The notes: a model not told the origin generated them from the letters alone. 64,000 nucleotides of DNA from a candidate division TM6 bacterium GW2011_GWF2_32_72 (GCA_000989525.1 LBON01000004.1:9356-73355); one strand, 5' to 3'; shown: positions 9,012 through 17,657, counted from the stretch's first letter. Translations and numbers: made by a program.

Positions 9012-10040
9012 TTAATTTAAATTGTTTTTATCGAAAACATACACCAAATTTCTTGATAAATTCCATGCTTTTATAAAATCTTCAAATTCGTATTTATGAA
9101 AAACTTGATCATTATTTTCAAACGCAGGGTCGTGACAAACTACTTGTTTTTTTCTTTTATCCCAACCAACGACAACTAATAAATGACCTCCTGGATGCTC
9201 CTTTGCTGCACCCTTTAACACACCCCGCACACTTACAACAACTGGAATCTGTTGCATAAGATATTTATGCAACTCCATAAAAGAATTAAACCTGGACACC
9301 TTACAAAAAAACTCTCCGCCACATTTTTCAAAAGCATGCGCTACATTAAGCGACCAATTTCCATAAATTCCAAAACCTGAATCAAAAACATTATCCACAA
9401 AATTCAATGTATCTACATTTTGTTTTGATAAAAAATTTGTGACCATACTCAAAGATGTCGGTGAACATATTTCTGTCTTTCTTGGATGATCCTGTTGCAT
9501 TTGAGATATTTCTGGAACATTTCTAATCAAAATGGATTCACAATTTTCATAACATTGATTTTCATCATTAAATTTAAGTTTTTTAAGATTTGAAACACAA
9601 ACAGAACAATATTTCAAATCACTCAAATTTGCATCACCAGAAATTTCTACTTTAATTCTAAAACCATCTGAAAAAAAATTATCACCCGTCTCTAATCTAA
9701 CAAAATAATATCCCGATCCATTTGGCCCTTTTGAACAAAAAGATTTTTGAAAGCCATCACCCCATTCCATCATCTTATACCAAGGCTGCCACTCTTTAGT
9801 TTTTGAATCACGAAATTGAGCCCAAAAAGTAAAAATTCCTTTTCTTGGCCGAATTGCGTTCCAAGAAAAAATTAATTGAGAATATTCTGGTACTTCAATT
9901 TTTGAAAAATTAATTTCTTTTTTGTTATCGGATTGCTCAGACATTTTGGAATCAAAACGCATACTATAAGTCCAAGTCCAATCAGAACCATTTAAGCTCA
10001 AATAAAAAAGACACTGACATATTAAAAATTTTATCTTCAC
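9012..10040 (-). CDS. Exported C39-like cysteine peptidase
   Basis: 342 residues with an N-terminal signal (IKFLICQCLFYLSLNG). The first ~150 residues form a Trp-rich probable beta-sandwich module (FTFWAQFRDS, WQPWYKMMEWGDGF). The C-terminal half has the papain-like peptidase_C39_2 arrangement: Cys192 in EICSPTS, His286 in PGGHLLVVVGWD and Asp304 in CHDPAF, giving a complete catalytic triad. Proteins of this type hydrolyse peptides or peptide bridges outside the cytoplasm. It lies 27 bases downstream of the amidase gene on the same strand, so the two are likely cotranscribed, suggesting envelope or host-matter hydrolysis. The substrate is unknown. Confidence 0.8.
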   Translation of the reverse strand: MKIKFLICQCLFYLSLNGSDWTWTYSMRFDSKMSEQSDNKKEINFSKIEVPEYSQLIFSWNAIRPRKGIFTFWAQFRDSKTKEWQPWYKMMEWGDGFQKSFCSKGPNGSGYYFVRLETGDNFFSDGFRIKVEISGDANLSDLKYCSVCVSNLKKLKFNDENQCYENCESILIRNVPEISQMQQDHPRKTEICSPTSLSMVTNFLSKQNVDTLNFVDNVFDSGFGIYGNWSLNVAHAFEKCGGEFFCKVSRFNSFMELHKYLMQQIPVVVSVRGVLKGAAKEHPGGHLLVVVGWDKRKKQVVCHDPAFENNDQVFHKYEFEDFIKAWNLSRNLVYVFDKNNLN

Positions 10041-10067
10041 AATGCCCCCTGTTTAAATAGCTAATGT

Positions 10068-11213
10068 TCATAGCAACTTTGCATGATTTCGTAAATACTC
10101 TTCTATGCCAACTACAACGCCTGATGCTAAATTAGTTTGATATTTTTCATCCTCAAGAAGCTTTGCTTCCTCTTGATTTGATAAAAAACCTAATTCTACA
10201 AGAACCGATGGAATTTCAGCCCCATACAAAATTTTAAATGGACCTGCTTTTATTTTTCGGTCAACCACATCAGGATTTATCAAACTAGCTGATTTTAAAA
10301 CAGATTTATGCAAACAATCGGCCAAAAGAAAACTCTCTTGCTCCCTTTTCAAACCTTCTGCATCTACAATTTGTGCTAAACCAGGTGACAGTTGCGAAAA
10401 ATCTCGCTTAACCAACTCTCTTTTTAAGTAAAATGTTTCAGAACCTTTAACATCACTATTCGGCGCACTATTTGCATGAAGTGAAATCAAAACAGCTGGA
10501 TTTTTAGAATTTGCCTTCGAAACTCGTTTATCAATAGGAATATACACATCTGCAACCCTTGTCATTACAACATCAACACCTTTTTTTTTTAACAATGATG
10601 CGACCTTTGTACCTATTTTTAAATTTATATCTTTTTCTTTTATGTCATAACAACTAGTGGAACCAGTATCTTTTCCGCCATGACCACAATCAAGAACAAC
10701 CTTAAATGTCTCATTCTTTGCATATCGCTTTACAGGGCGCGCTTTGTTACCAATAGCATTCAATACATTTTTTTTATAAAAATTAAACGAAATTCTATCA
10801 CTGTTACCCAAGGCTCCTACTTGCTCACTTTCAAAGGCAACTTTTTCAGAATTAAACGTAACAAAAACCTTAATTCCGGCCACCGGTGTCTTAACTTCTT
10901 CAATTTTAACTTTATAACCTTCTTGTTGCATATTGGCCAAATCTTCTAACTGACTTTTACAATCTTTATTTTTTATAGATATCATTGGAAAAAAGAAGAC
11001 CAATTGTTTTTGATTTTTTTTAGAATCCTCTTCAACGGATGGCAGTAAATTATAAATAGCATCGCCTGAAAAACAACAAACAACCTTATCTCCAACCAAA
11101 CCACGGTGAAACAGAATGCTTTCTAAACTATTTTCCTTCTTCTGAGCCCTTGCATCATGAAAACTTAATATAACAAGCCCCACCATACAAAGAATCAACT
11201 TTGTAAACTTCAT
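10068..11213 (-). CDS. N-acetylmuramoyl-L-alanine amidase, AmiC/Amidase_3 type
   Basis: Zinc amidase that cleaves the bond between muramic acid and the stem peptide of peptidoglycan; periplasmic. A signal peptide ends at ARA (about residue 23). The first ~150 residues are an AMIN-like beta domain. The catalytic domain begins KVVLDCGHGG with zinc ligands His178, Glu193 in KEKDINL, and His246 in ISLHANS; the catalytic Glu340 is in LVELGFLSN. All key residues are present and length matches exported AmiA/B/C proteins. It heads a probable two-gene unit with the C39-like peptidase. Likely role: septal or growth remodelling of the cell wall, consistent with rodA elsewhere in the window. Confidence 0.92.
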   Translation of the reverse strand: MKFTKLILCMVGLVILSFHDARAQKKENSLESILFHRGLVGDKVVCCFSGDAIYNLLPSVEEDSKKNQKQLVFFFPMISIKNKDCKSQLEDLANMQQEGYKVKIEEVKTPVAGIKVFVTFNSEKVAFESEQVGALGNSDRISFNFYKKNVLNAIGNKARPVKRYAKNETFKVVLDCGHGGKDTGSTSCYDIKEKDINLKIGTKVASLLKKKGVDVVMTRVADVYIPIDKRVSKANSKNPAVLISLHANSAPNSDVKGSETFYLKRELVKRDFSQLSPGLAQIVDAEGLKREQESFLLADCLHKSVLKSASLINPDVVDRKIKAGPFKILYGAEIPSVLVELGFLSNQEEAKLLEDEKYQTNLASGVVVGIEEYLRNHAKLL

Positions 11214-11418
11214 ACGTCCCCCTACCTTTTTTCAAATATTTCAATATTAAGTGCGCAATTTTTGATCTTTACTCTATTAACAAATTATTAAAATTTAATT
11301 CAATTTGTAAATATTTTAAAGATTTACGCCCAGAAATACTTGCAGGCAGGCAAAACATATGTACAAAAAATTAAAGGGGATTTATAAAGTTTTATGTGAT
11401 AAATTATTTAAGACATAA

Positions 11419-11455
11419 ATAAGGCCACGGGTTTTATACCGTGGCCTTATTTTTA
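11419..11455 (-). terminator. Intrinsic terminator
   Basis: A 12-pair stem, ATAAGGCCACGG / CCGTGGCCTTAT, with an 8-base loop and A/T runs on both sides. It lies just downstream of the minus-strand gene at 11474-12121 and also insulates the amidase promoter region. Confidence 0.8.
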
Positions 11456-11473
11456 CAATTTAAGAGACACAAT

Positions 11474-12121
11474 CTAAACTATAGGTGCATGATTTGTTGT
11501 TGAACCATTTATTACGTTACTGTTACCAGTTTTTTCAGGCACATTTTTTCTAGAATATTGTTCAAAACGGTGCCTATATATTTTTAGCATTCGTTCAATC
11601 CAATACTTATTTTGGTAACCATCAACATACTCTTTCCAGACCTCATTTCTTTCAAAAAGAGACTGCTCGGCATAATTTTTATATTTAAGCTCAAGATCTT
11701 TTCTAATAAATTCGGCGAATAATGGCTCTTTTTCCACAGGCTTTACCAAACTTTGAATAATTTTCTCTAACAAATCTGGTGAAACATCAAGCGTAAACCC
11801 AATAATATAAGAACCAAAAGATAAACTTGTTGCCGCAATCAATCCACACATTAACATTAATTTATCAGCGGCACCCGAACAATAAGCAAACTTTTTTCGA
11901 GCATTTTTGTTTATTTTCTTTCCACTAGACTTTGAATAGCAAGCTATGCCTATAGCCAAACCAGTAGAAACAACTGCTGTTCCTAAAGCGGCACCCGCAT
12001 ACCTCTGCCTATTTGTAATCCTAGCCTCGCACGGCATGTTCATTAAAAAAGGTAAAAATAACAACAAAAACTTATTCAAAAAATTATATGTCACAACAAA
12101 GCCCTTTAATTTATAAAACAA
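11474..12121 (-). CDS. Exported or membrane hypothetical protein
   Basis: 215 residues. An N-terminal hydrophobic signal (LNKFLLLFLPFLM) ends near CEARI, followed by two hydrophobic segments, about 42-62 (GAALGTAVVSTGLAIGIACY) and about 86-110. The C-terminal half is charged and aromatic (RNEVWKEYVDGY) with a Ser/Thr/Asn tail. No family is recognised. It lies 16 bases downstream of the exported J-domain gene on the same strand, so the two are probably one transcript ending at the 11419-11455 terminator. The pairing suggests a membrane partner for the J-domain protein, which is only inference. Confidence 0.65.
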   Translation of the reverse strand: MFYKLKGFVVTYNFLNKFLLLFLPFLMNMPCEARITNRQRYAGAALGTAVVSTGLAIGIACYSKSSGKKINKNARKKFAYCSGAADKLMLMCGLIAATSLSFGSYIIGFTLDVSPDLLEKIIQSLVKPVEKEPLFAEFIRKDLELKYKNYAEQSLFERNEVWKEYVDGYQNKYWIERMLKIYRHRFEQYSRKNVPEKTGNSNVINGSTTNHAPIV

Positions 12122-12137
12122 AATGCAAACTACCTAT

Positions 12138-12914
12138 TTATTCAAATTTCAAAACAGACTTTAAAGTCTCATAAGCCTCATTAATCTGTTGCATTTTTTG
12201 AGTAGCATCCGCTGATTTGTTTTTATCAGGGTGATACTTTAAAGCAAACTTTTTATAAGCTTTTTTAACATCTGAAACAGCTGTACCGTTACTCAATCCA
12301 AGCGTTTTATAGGCTAGATCAACTTTATTATTCTCTGTTTTAGTAAAATTCGGCTTATAACCAGAATTTTCGCTTGATTTCGATGATCCCTTGGCATTGG
12401 ATGAAGATTTTTTATATTCAGATTTTTTTGAGTTGTCACTTGAAGACTGCTGCGAAGAAGACTGCTTCGACTCGTTCTTAGAGGACGACCATTGTTTATT
12501 AGATTTTTTAGAATCTTCTTTAAAATTACTCTTTTTTTGCTCATTGCCTGCAGAAGAACTTTGCTTGCCTGTCTTTTGTGAACCCGAATAATACGATGAA
12601 CTACTAGATTTTTTATTTCTTTCAACTTGCACATAATCAGAACATTCTAAGCAAGCTTCAAAAAATTCTTTGCATGCTTCCAATAACCTATCTGAAGCAT
12701 ATTTAAATTTTGCTTTTTGAACCTCATCTTTTAAAACACAATGCTCAATCGCTTTAGCTGCCAACCCAGCAGAGCCACAAGCCAGCATCGTAAACATCAT
12801 AGCCTTAAAAACATAAGCATCAGCCATAGATTGATTTGTTGAATAAGTTGATTGAGATTCTATTGGGGCGAACACAAAAAACATCGCCATAAAAAATAAT
12901 GATATTTTTTTCAT
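12138..12914 (-). CDS. Exported J-domain protein
   Basis: 258 residues. The frame extends upstream to 12998, but the ATG at 12914 follows AAGGATT and begins a clear signal peptide (SLFFMAMFFVFAPIES). A short hydrophobic stretch follows (AMMFTMLACGSAG), then a Cys-containing region, about 100 residues of Ser/Lys-rich low-complexity linker, and a C-terminal J domain with YKTLGL, the helix II lysines (KKAYKKFALKY) and the HPDKN motif that stimulates Hsp70 ATPases. Ordinary DnaJ has an N-terminal J domain and stays cytoplasmic, so an exported C-terminal J domain is unusual. It could recruit an Hsp70 outside the cytoplasm, perhaps of a host; that is inference. Confidence 0.82.
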   Translation of the reverse strand: MKKISLFFMAMFFVFAPIESQSTYSTNQSMADAYVFKAMMFTMLACGSAGLAAKAIEHCVLKDEVQKAKFKYASDRLLEACKEFFEACLECSDYVQVERNKKSSSSSYYSGSQKTGKQSSSAGNEQKKSNFKEDSKKSNKQWSSSKNESKQSSSQQSSSDNSKKSEYKKSSSNAKGSSKSSENSGYKPNFTKTENNKVDLAYKTLGLSNGTAVSDVKKAYKKFALKYHPDKNKSADATQKMQQINEAYETLKSVLKFE

Positions 12915-13075
12915 ATTAATCCTTAATTGGGGAATTAAAAATATAAATACTCCCTTTAAGTTTATAGTAGACAAAGATTTTGTCCAGCCGCAAAACATCG
13001 CTTTTTACAAAATCATTATCAGAGACAGCCACAACAAAAACTTAAGAATTAATAGCCTATTAATATATTTGCAAG

Positions 13076-13660
13076 CTACAAATACAATCTTTTTACAATC
13101 AGCGGCAGATCTTGCTTGCTTTTATCACCTGAGGCAAGCATTTCTAAAATTTTTTCCGGTTTTAACCAATATCCCTCTTGGAAGTCTTCTTTGCTAAAAT
13201 TGGGAGTTTCATCCATGCGCAATTCATAAACTTTTGAAAAGCAGATAGAACCGTCTTTAAATGGGCTCAAATGAACTTTGAATCGATATTCAAACCTGGT
13301 TAAATCTAAATTCAATTCTTCTTTTGTTTCGCGAATTAAAGCTTCTTCATACGTTTCACCAGAAGAAACATGACCGACCATGCTTCCTTCCAGATATAAA
13401 GGACAGATTTTTTTATTGGCATTTCGACGAGGAATCCAAAGTTCCCCCTTTGAATTAATAAGCATCAGCCAAACAGCTCTCAACTTGTTAAAAACCTCTT
13501 TGGCATTAGCAGAATATAAATCTTCTACATCACCTTTAAACCAGTCCGGTGCTGCTGCATGAGCTTTTTTATAAATTTCTGAACGGGGGGCAGAGCCAAT
13601 AACTTGATCATTTTCATCGACCAAATCAAGAATTTCTTCTTGCACAAACACTTTTTTCAC
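13076..13660 (-). CDS. Nudix hydrolase, IPP-isomerase-like (copy 1)
   Basis: 194 residues, cytoplasmic. It starts with LDLVDENDQVIG, as in Idi-like Nudix proteins, and carries a Nudix box GHVSSGE-x7-RETKEEL at about residues 100-120; the last glycine of the consensus is Asn. An unusual insert of about 25 residues (DWFKGDVEDL...) lies between the first strand and the core. Such proteins hydrolyse nucleoside diphosphate derivatives or isomerise isopentenyl diphosphate; the Idi active-site Cys motif (CTHP) is absent here, favouring hydrolysis. It is a tandem paralogue of the gene at 13694-14284 and lies 33 bases downstream of it. The substrate is unknown. Confidence 0.85.
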   Translation of the reverse strand: MKKVFVQEEILDLVDENDQVIGSAPRSEIYKKAHAAAPDWFKGDVEDLYSANAKEVFNKLRAVWLMLINSKGELWIPRRNANKKICPLYLEGSMVGHVSSGETYEEALIRETKEELNLDLTRFEYRFKVHLSPFKDGSICFSKVYELRMDETPNFSKEDFQEGYWLKPEKILEMLASGDKSKQDLPLIVKRLYL

Positions 13661-13693
13661 AGAAAAATCCTTTAAAATGCTTTTTTTGAAAAA

Positions 13694-14284
13694 TTAAAGA
13701 TAAAGTTTTTTTATAATTAACGGCAGGCCGAATTTACACTTGTCGCCAGATTCAATCATCTCAAGAACTTTTTCTGGCTTTAACCAATATCCCTCTTGAA
13801 ACTCATCCGGACTAAAATCAGGAGCCTTATCTGTCTTTAATTCATAGATTTTAAGAAAACTAAGAGAACCGTCTTTAAACGGACTTAAATGCGCCCTAAA
13901 CCTAAAATCCAAACCTCTAAGATCTAAGTTCAACTCTTCCTGTGTCTCTCTAATTACGGCTTCTTCATAACTTTCACCAGAAGAAACATGGCCAACCGCA
14001 CTACCTTCTAGATACAAAGGACAAATCTTTTTGCTGGCACTGCGCCTAAATATCCAAAGCTCACCCTTGGAATTAACTAGAAAAAGCCAAACACCTCTAA
14101 TTTGAGCGAATATACTTTTACGGAAATACATTTGAGAATGACTGTCGATACCAACATCTTTTGTTTCAGCTTGGCTTAAATCCATAGCCCATTTATAAAT
14201 TTCAGATCGAGGAGCAGAGCCTATAACTTGATCATTTTCATCAACCAAATCTAGAATTTCTTCCTGCACAAGCAACTTTTCCAT
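13694..14284 (-). CDS. Nudix hydrolase, IPP-isomerase-like (copy 2)
   Basis: 196 residues, closely similar to copy 1 throughout: the same start (VQEEILDLVDENDQVIGS), the same core (KKICPLYLEGS) and Nudix box (GHVSSGE-x7-RETQEEL), and the same ending (PLIIKKLYL). The region between residues 30 and 60 differs strongly between the copies, so substrate specificity may have diverged. Here too the Idi Cys motif is missing. The ATG follows GGGGGATTAG. It is the upstream gene of the pair and lies about 20 bases downstream of two tRNA-Arg genes on the same strand, possibly sharing their transcript. Confidence 0.85.
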   Translation of the reverse strand: MEKLLVQEEILDLVDENDQVIGSAPRSEIYKWAMDLSQAETKDVGIDSHSQMYFRKSIFAQIRGVWLFLVNSKGELWIFRRSASKKICPLYLEGSAVGHVSSGESYEEAVIRETQEELNLDLRGLDFRFRAHLSPFKDGSLSFLKIYELKTDKAPDFSPDEFQEGYWLKPEKVLEMIESGDKCKFGLPLIIKKLYL

Positions 14285-14303
14285 TGCTAATCCCCCAAAA
14301 ATA

Positions 14304-14380
14304 TGGTGTGCCCGACAGGAATTGAACCTGTGGCCTACAGATTAGGAATCTGTCGCTCTATCCTACTGAGCTACGGGCAC
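14304..14380 (-). tRNA. tRNA-Arg (CCT)
   Basis: The minus strand folds as a cloverleaf: acceptor GTGCCCG / CGGGCAC, D stem GCTC/GAGC, anticodon stem ACAGA/TCTGT with loop TTCCTAA (anticodon CCT), and T arm ACAGG-TTCAATT-CCTGT. The 3' CCA is encoded. Reads AGG codons. Confidence 0.95.
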
Positions 14381-14398
14381 ACATTTAAACAAAAAAAA

Positions 14399-14475
14399 TG
14401 GTGCGCCTGATAGGACTTGAACCTATAACCTGCGGATTCGAAGTCCGACGCTCTATCCAATTGAGCTACAGGCGC
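14399..14475 (-). tRNA. tRNA-Arg (TCG)
   Basis: Minus-strand cloverleaf: acceptor GCGCCTG / CAGGCGC, anticodon stem TCGGA/TCCGC with loop CTTCGAA (anticodon TCG), T arm ATAGG-TTCAAGT-CCTAT, and an encoded CCA. Reads CGA and related CGN codons. It lies 18 bases upstream of tRNA-Arg(CCT), probably in one transcript. Confidence 0.95.
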
Positions 14476-14486
14476 ATTCGATTAAA

Positions 14487-14515
14487 GTTGTAACAAATAA
14501 TCTAGCTTTTTGCAA
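14487..14515 (-). promoter_or_regulatory. Sigma-70-like promoter for the tRNA-Arg pair
   Basis: On the minus strand, TTGCAA (14510-14515), a 17-base spacer, and TACAAC (14487-14492). It is 11 bases from the tRNA 5' end. It shares its -35 hexamer with the promoter of the tRNA-His/Pro unit. Confidence 0.5.
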
Positions 14516-14585
14516 AATATCTTTGACTCTAACCTTAAAAAGCTTAAACTTATAGATATAGTATCCCCCAAAAAGAGGCCCGAAA

Positions 14586-15128
14586 ATGGTAATATTTAAA
14601 GAAAAAAATTGGATCAGAGACGCATTATTTGCAGCAATATTAATCCTGCTCATTAAAAATTTAATGGTTGAAACTACTGAAAATAAGGCTGGAATCAAAC
14701 AAGACGCAGAAGCTGTAGCACACACAAAAACACTTGAAGAAAAAGAAACAAAATTCAAAGAAAATGTTGTCGCAGTCAACACACAAATAACTAAGGCGAA
14801 AGAGTGCATTGAATCGTGCCCTCTAGAAAAACGTGAAAATATACTAATTACATTAAATCAATTAACAAAACAAATAGAAGAGCTAGCAAAAAAAATAGAA
14901 CGATCAGAAAAAAAAGCTAATCTCGCAATAGTTTTAGGCCCTTTGGCTTCCGCATCTAAAACTCTCGATGATATAAATTTTGAAAAAGAACTAACTCAAA
15001 TAGCAACAAAACTAGGCCATGTTTTACACGAATTAAAGCCAAACATCAATGAAAATAAAAATCTAGATGTTGCCGTTAAAGAAAATGACGACTTATTAAA
15101 AGATGAAGTTGCTCATAATTATTTTTAA
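14586..15128 (+). CDS. Membrane-anchored coiled-coil hypothetical protein
   Basis: 180 residues. A short basic start (FKEKNWIRD) leads into one hydrophobic segment (ALFAAILILLIKNLMV), probably an uncleaved membrane anchor. The rest is strongly helical and Lys/Glu-rich with heptad-like spacing (about 45-110), and two cysteines in a short ECIESCPLEKRE turn. No family is recognised. It stands alone, convergent with tlyA and separated from it by a bidirectional terminator. The frame is real by length, start context and terminator; the role is unknown. Confidence 0.6.
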   Translation: MVIFKEKNWIRDALFAAILILLIKNLMVETTENKAGIKQDAEAVAHTKTLEEKETKFKENVVAVNTQITKAKECIESCPLEKRENILITLNQLTKQIEELAKKIERSEKKANLAIVLGPLASASKTLDDINFEKELTQIATKLGHVLHELKPNINENKNLDVAVKENDDLLKDEVAHNYF

Positions 15129-15152
15129 CAAATTAAAAATAATAAAAAATTA

Positions 15153-15183
15153 AAAAACCGGATTTAAAAGATCCGGTTTTTTT
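15153..15183. terminator. Bidirectional intrinsic terminator
   Basis: AAAAACCGGAT / ATCCGGTTTTT stem with a short A-rich loop and T-run. It lies between the convergent ends of the coiled-coil gene and tlyA. Confidence 0.85.
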
Positions 15184-15203
15184 AAGCTAATTTTTATAAA
15201 TAA

Positions 15204-15932
15204 TTACGACTTTTTAAAATATGCAAGATATTCAATATTACCAGTTGCACCAGTAATTGGAGATTCAATCAAACCAAAAAACTCAAATCCAAATTCTTTA
15301 ATTCCTGCAATTGTATTTTGTACAATTGCATCACGAACTTTATCATCTCGAACAATTCCACCTTTTCCAATTTGATCTTTGCGAGCCTCAAACTGTGGTT
15401 TAATTAAAATAATTAAAGAACCATTTTCTTTTAAAACATTAAAAACAACTTGCAGAACTTTTAAAACAGAAATAAAAGAAAGATCCAATGTTACTAAATC
15501 AACTTTTTCATTTAAAACAAGATCTTTTAAATTGGTTTTTTCCATCACAACCACACGTTCATCACATGCAATTTTTTCATGTACTTGACAAGTTCCAACA
15601 TCAACACCGTAAACTTTTTTAGCACCACGCTGCAACAAACAATCTGTAAAACCACCTGTTGAAAGACCTGAATCTAAAACTGTCATTCCAGCCACATCAA
15701 CATTAAAATAATCAAGTGCACCTTCTAATTTAAAACCAGCACGACTAACAAATTTTGGTTCATCCAAAATTAATTCAACTTTATCTTTTTCTTTTATTTG
15801 AGTTCCAGCCTTAGTTTCTTTTTTATCATTTACCGTCACCTTACCTTGCAAAATCCAACTTTGAATTTGACGGCGACTATATTGCGGATGCAATTCTTGT
15901 AAAAAAACATCTAATCTTTTTTTATTTTGCAT
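15204..15932 (-). CDS. tlyA: TlyA-family rRNA 2'-O-methyltransferase
   Basis: Predicted S-adenosylmethionine-dependent 2'-O-methyltransferase of ribosomal RNA; family members have also been called hemolysin A. The 242 residues comprise an N-terminal S4 RNA-binding domain (RLDVFLQEL, SRRQIQSWILQGKV) and a FtsJ-type Rossmann domain with FVSRAGFKLEGAL, the SAM motif VLDSGLSTGGFTDCLL, YGVDVG and LVTLDLSFIS. A C-terminal KPQFEA and an ITGATGN segment complete the family pattern. Length is typical. It lies 8 bases downstream of the DegP-like protease gene, so the two are probably cotranscribed. Confidence 0.93.
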   Translation of the reverse strand: MQNKKRLDVFLQELHPQYSRRQIQSWILQGKVTVNDKKETKAGTQIKEKDKVELILDEPKFVSRAGFKLEGALDYFNVDVAGMTVLDSGLSTGGFTDCLLQRGAKKVYGVDVGTCQVHEKIACDERVVVMEKTNLKDLVLNEKVDLVTLDLSFISVLKVLQVVFNVLKENGSLIILIKPQFEARKDQIGKGGIVRDDKVRDAIVQNTIAGIKEFGFEFFGLIESPITGATGNIEYLAYFKKS

Positions 15933-15940
15933 TTCTCTAC

Positions 15941-17569
15941 CTAAGCCTTTATTTCTTTATCAAATTTTTCATTTAACAAAAGCTTAATATTTTTTGAAAC
16001 TTGATATTTATTATCAACAGAAAGACGAGGTTCATCATCCAAAACTTTGCTCATCGGAAATGCTACAAAAATCTTGTCTGATGTTTCCATTGTTAAATAT
16101 TTTGAATTCTTTCCTGCAGCAATCGCATTTTCTAGTTCTTCCAACGTTGTAACTTCTTTACCATTTATTTCTGCTAATATAGCACCCGGAGCAATAGTTC
16201 TAGAGCGTTGCGCTTGAGAATTCTGTAAAACATGTGTTACAACCAAAGCAGGCTTTAACTGATTTTTAAATTCAGCATATTTCACCAAACTATTAACGTT
16301 ATTTATTAAAGCTCCAACAATATTCAAATTCAATGGCTGAATAACCATACCAGCAATTACAGAATAATTTAATGACTCATATCCAGGGAATTTAGCCCTT
16401 ACTGGAGTTTCTTCTGCCAAATCAAATTTTATATCAAGATTGACTCGTTGCCCCTTACGATACACAACAATTTTTAAAGCTTGCCCCAACTTCAATCGTG
16501 AAACATAATCCATTATAGAAATTTTATCTTCACACCAAGCAACATTCATTTCACCGTATAAATCTAATTGGAGACCATCAATTTCATAAATCATATCGCC
16601 ACATTTAATACCAGCTTTGTGCAATGGGCTTCCTTCAAAAATATCTACAACATAACATCCTCCTGGCTCCGGATTGCCTAGATATTCCGTTAAAGCTTCA
16701 CTCCCATTATTAAATAAGACGCCAAGAAAAGGCTTTCTTAATAGCCTTGTTGTTCTAAGATCGTCCAACACTAATCTGAGTTCGTTAATTGGTATTATAT
16801 ATCCAACGTTTTGAGCACCACCACCAACAATTCCTGAAGATGCTATGCCAACAACTTCCCCCGACAAATTCAAGACCGGACCACCAGAACTGCCTGGATT
16901 AATCGGAGCACTCATTTGTATCAAATAATGTCCATCTATGTGCTCTCTTCCACTAATCACACCGGAAGTACTTTTTAAACTTTGCTGACCCAATGGATAC
17001 CCTACGGCCAAGACATCATCCGCCCTATGTACGGAATCAGAATTTCCAATATCCAAAAATGGAATTTGCCCCAATTCATTTAAAACGGTTTTTTTCCCAT
17101 CTTCTTTTAATCTAAGCAAAGCCAAATCTCTTTCTGGGCTTACGCCAACAACTTCAACATCTATCATTGTTTTGCCAAGAGAAGGAATCTGAATCCAAAT
17201 AGCCTTTGATTCATTTACTACATGCGCATTTGTAATAATGTCACCATCGGCATTGATAAAAAAACCAGATCCAAACGCCATACCCTGATTTGGGGCCTTA
17301 TATGGCTGTAAAATATCTATTTGAGCCACTTGAACAAACAATTGAACAACTGAATCTTTGATTTTTGACTGAACAACAGCCCAAGATTTTGAGGAATCTG
17401 TTACAACTCGTTCTACTATTTTTTCCGCCGGCAATGCCTCATAGCGCTGCATTTGCACACAATTTAAATGCTCTTTTAACTGTGCCTGTTCTTTATAAAG
17501 TTTGTAACAAGAAAAGGACAAAACGCCCAATAAAATTGTATAAAAAAAACCTCGAATAACCTTTAACAT
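15941..17569 (-). CDS. DegP/HtrA-like trypsin-fold serine protease with PDZ domains
   Basis: 542 residues. An N-terminal hydrophobic anchor or signal (GFFYTILLGVLSFSCY) directs it to the periplasm. The trypsin-like domain has His116 in ITNAHVV, Asp148 in PERDLALLRL and the catalytic Ser228 in NPGSSGGPVLN, so the triad is complete. A PDZ domain follows (about 290-380, PLHKAGIKCGDMIYEIDG), and a second, more divergent PDZ-like region (GAILAEINGKEVTTLEEL) lies near 455-490. HtrA proteases degrade or refold damaged envelope proteins. The C-terminal half is longer than E. coli DegS and closer to plant or chlamydial Deg proteins in layout. It is upstream of tlyA in the same direction. Confidence 0.9.
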   Translation of the reverse strand: MLKVIRGFFYTILLGVLSFSCYKLYKEQAQLKEHLNCVQMQRYEALPAEKIVERVVTDSSKSWAVVQSKIKDSVVQLFVQVAQIDILQPYKAPNQGMAFGSGFFINADGDIITNAHVVNESKAIWIQIPSLGKTMIDVEVVGVSPERDLALLRLKEDGKKTVLNELGQIPFLDIGNSDSVHRADDVLAVGYPLGQQSLKSTSGVISGREHIDGHYLIQMSAPINPGSSGGPVLNLSGEVVGIASSGIVGGGAQNVGYIIPINELRLVLDDLRTTRLLRKPFLGVLFNNGSEALTEYLGNPEPGGCYVVDIFEGSPLHKAGIKCGDMIYEIDGLQLDLYGEMNVAWCEDKISIMDYVSRLKLGQALKIVVYRKGQRVNLDIKFDLAEETPVRAKFPGYESLNYSVIAGMVIQPLNLNIVGALINNVNSLVKYAEFKNQLKPALVVTHVLQNSQAQRSRTIAPGAILAEINGKEVTTLEELENAIAAGKNSKYLTMETSDKIFVAFPMSKVLDDEPRLSVDNKYQVSKNIKLLLNEKFDKEIKA

Positions 17570-17657
17570 CGTTCAACTCCTTACAAACAAAAAGTAATAT
17601 TGAAAAGCTGAGAGTACCTAATTTAGTTATTTTTGCCAAGGAGAAGACTTGTTGAGC

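Noticed and set aside
9391-9399. Perfect DnaA box TTATCCACA near dnaA, and another at 40251
   Set aside because: Each is single and inside a coding sequence (C39-like peptidase, uvrA). No cluster of boxes or AT-rich unwinding region is nearby, so no origin can be claimed.
12314-12634. Open frames overlapping the Ser/Lys-rich linker of the J-domain gene
   Set aside because: Shadows of a repetitive coding region; the real frame has the signal peptide and the J domain.
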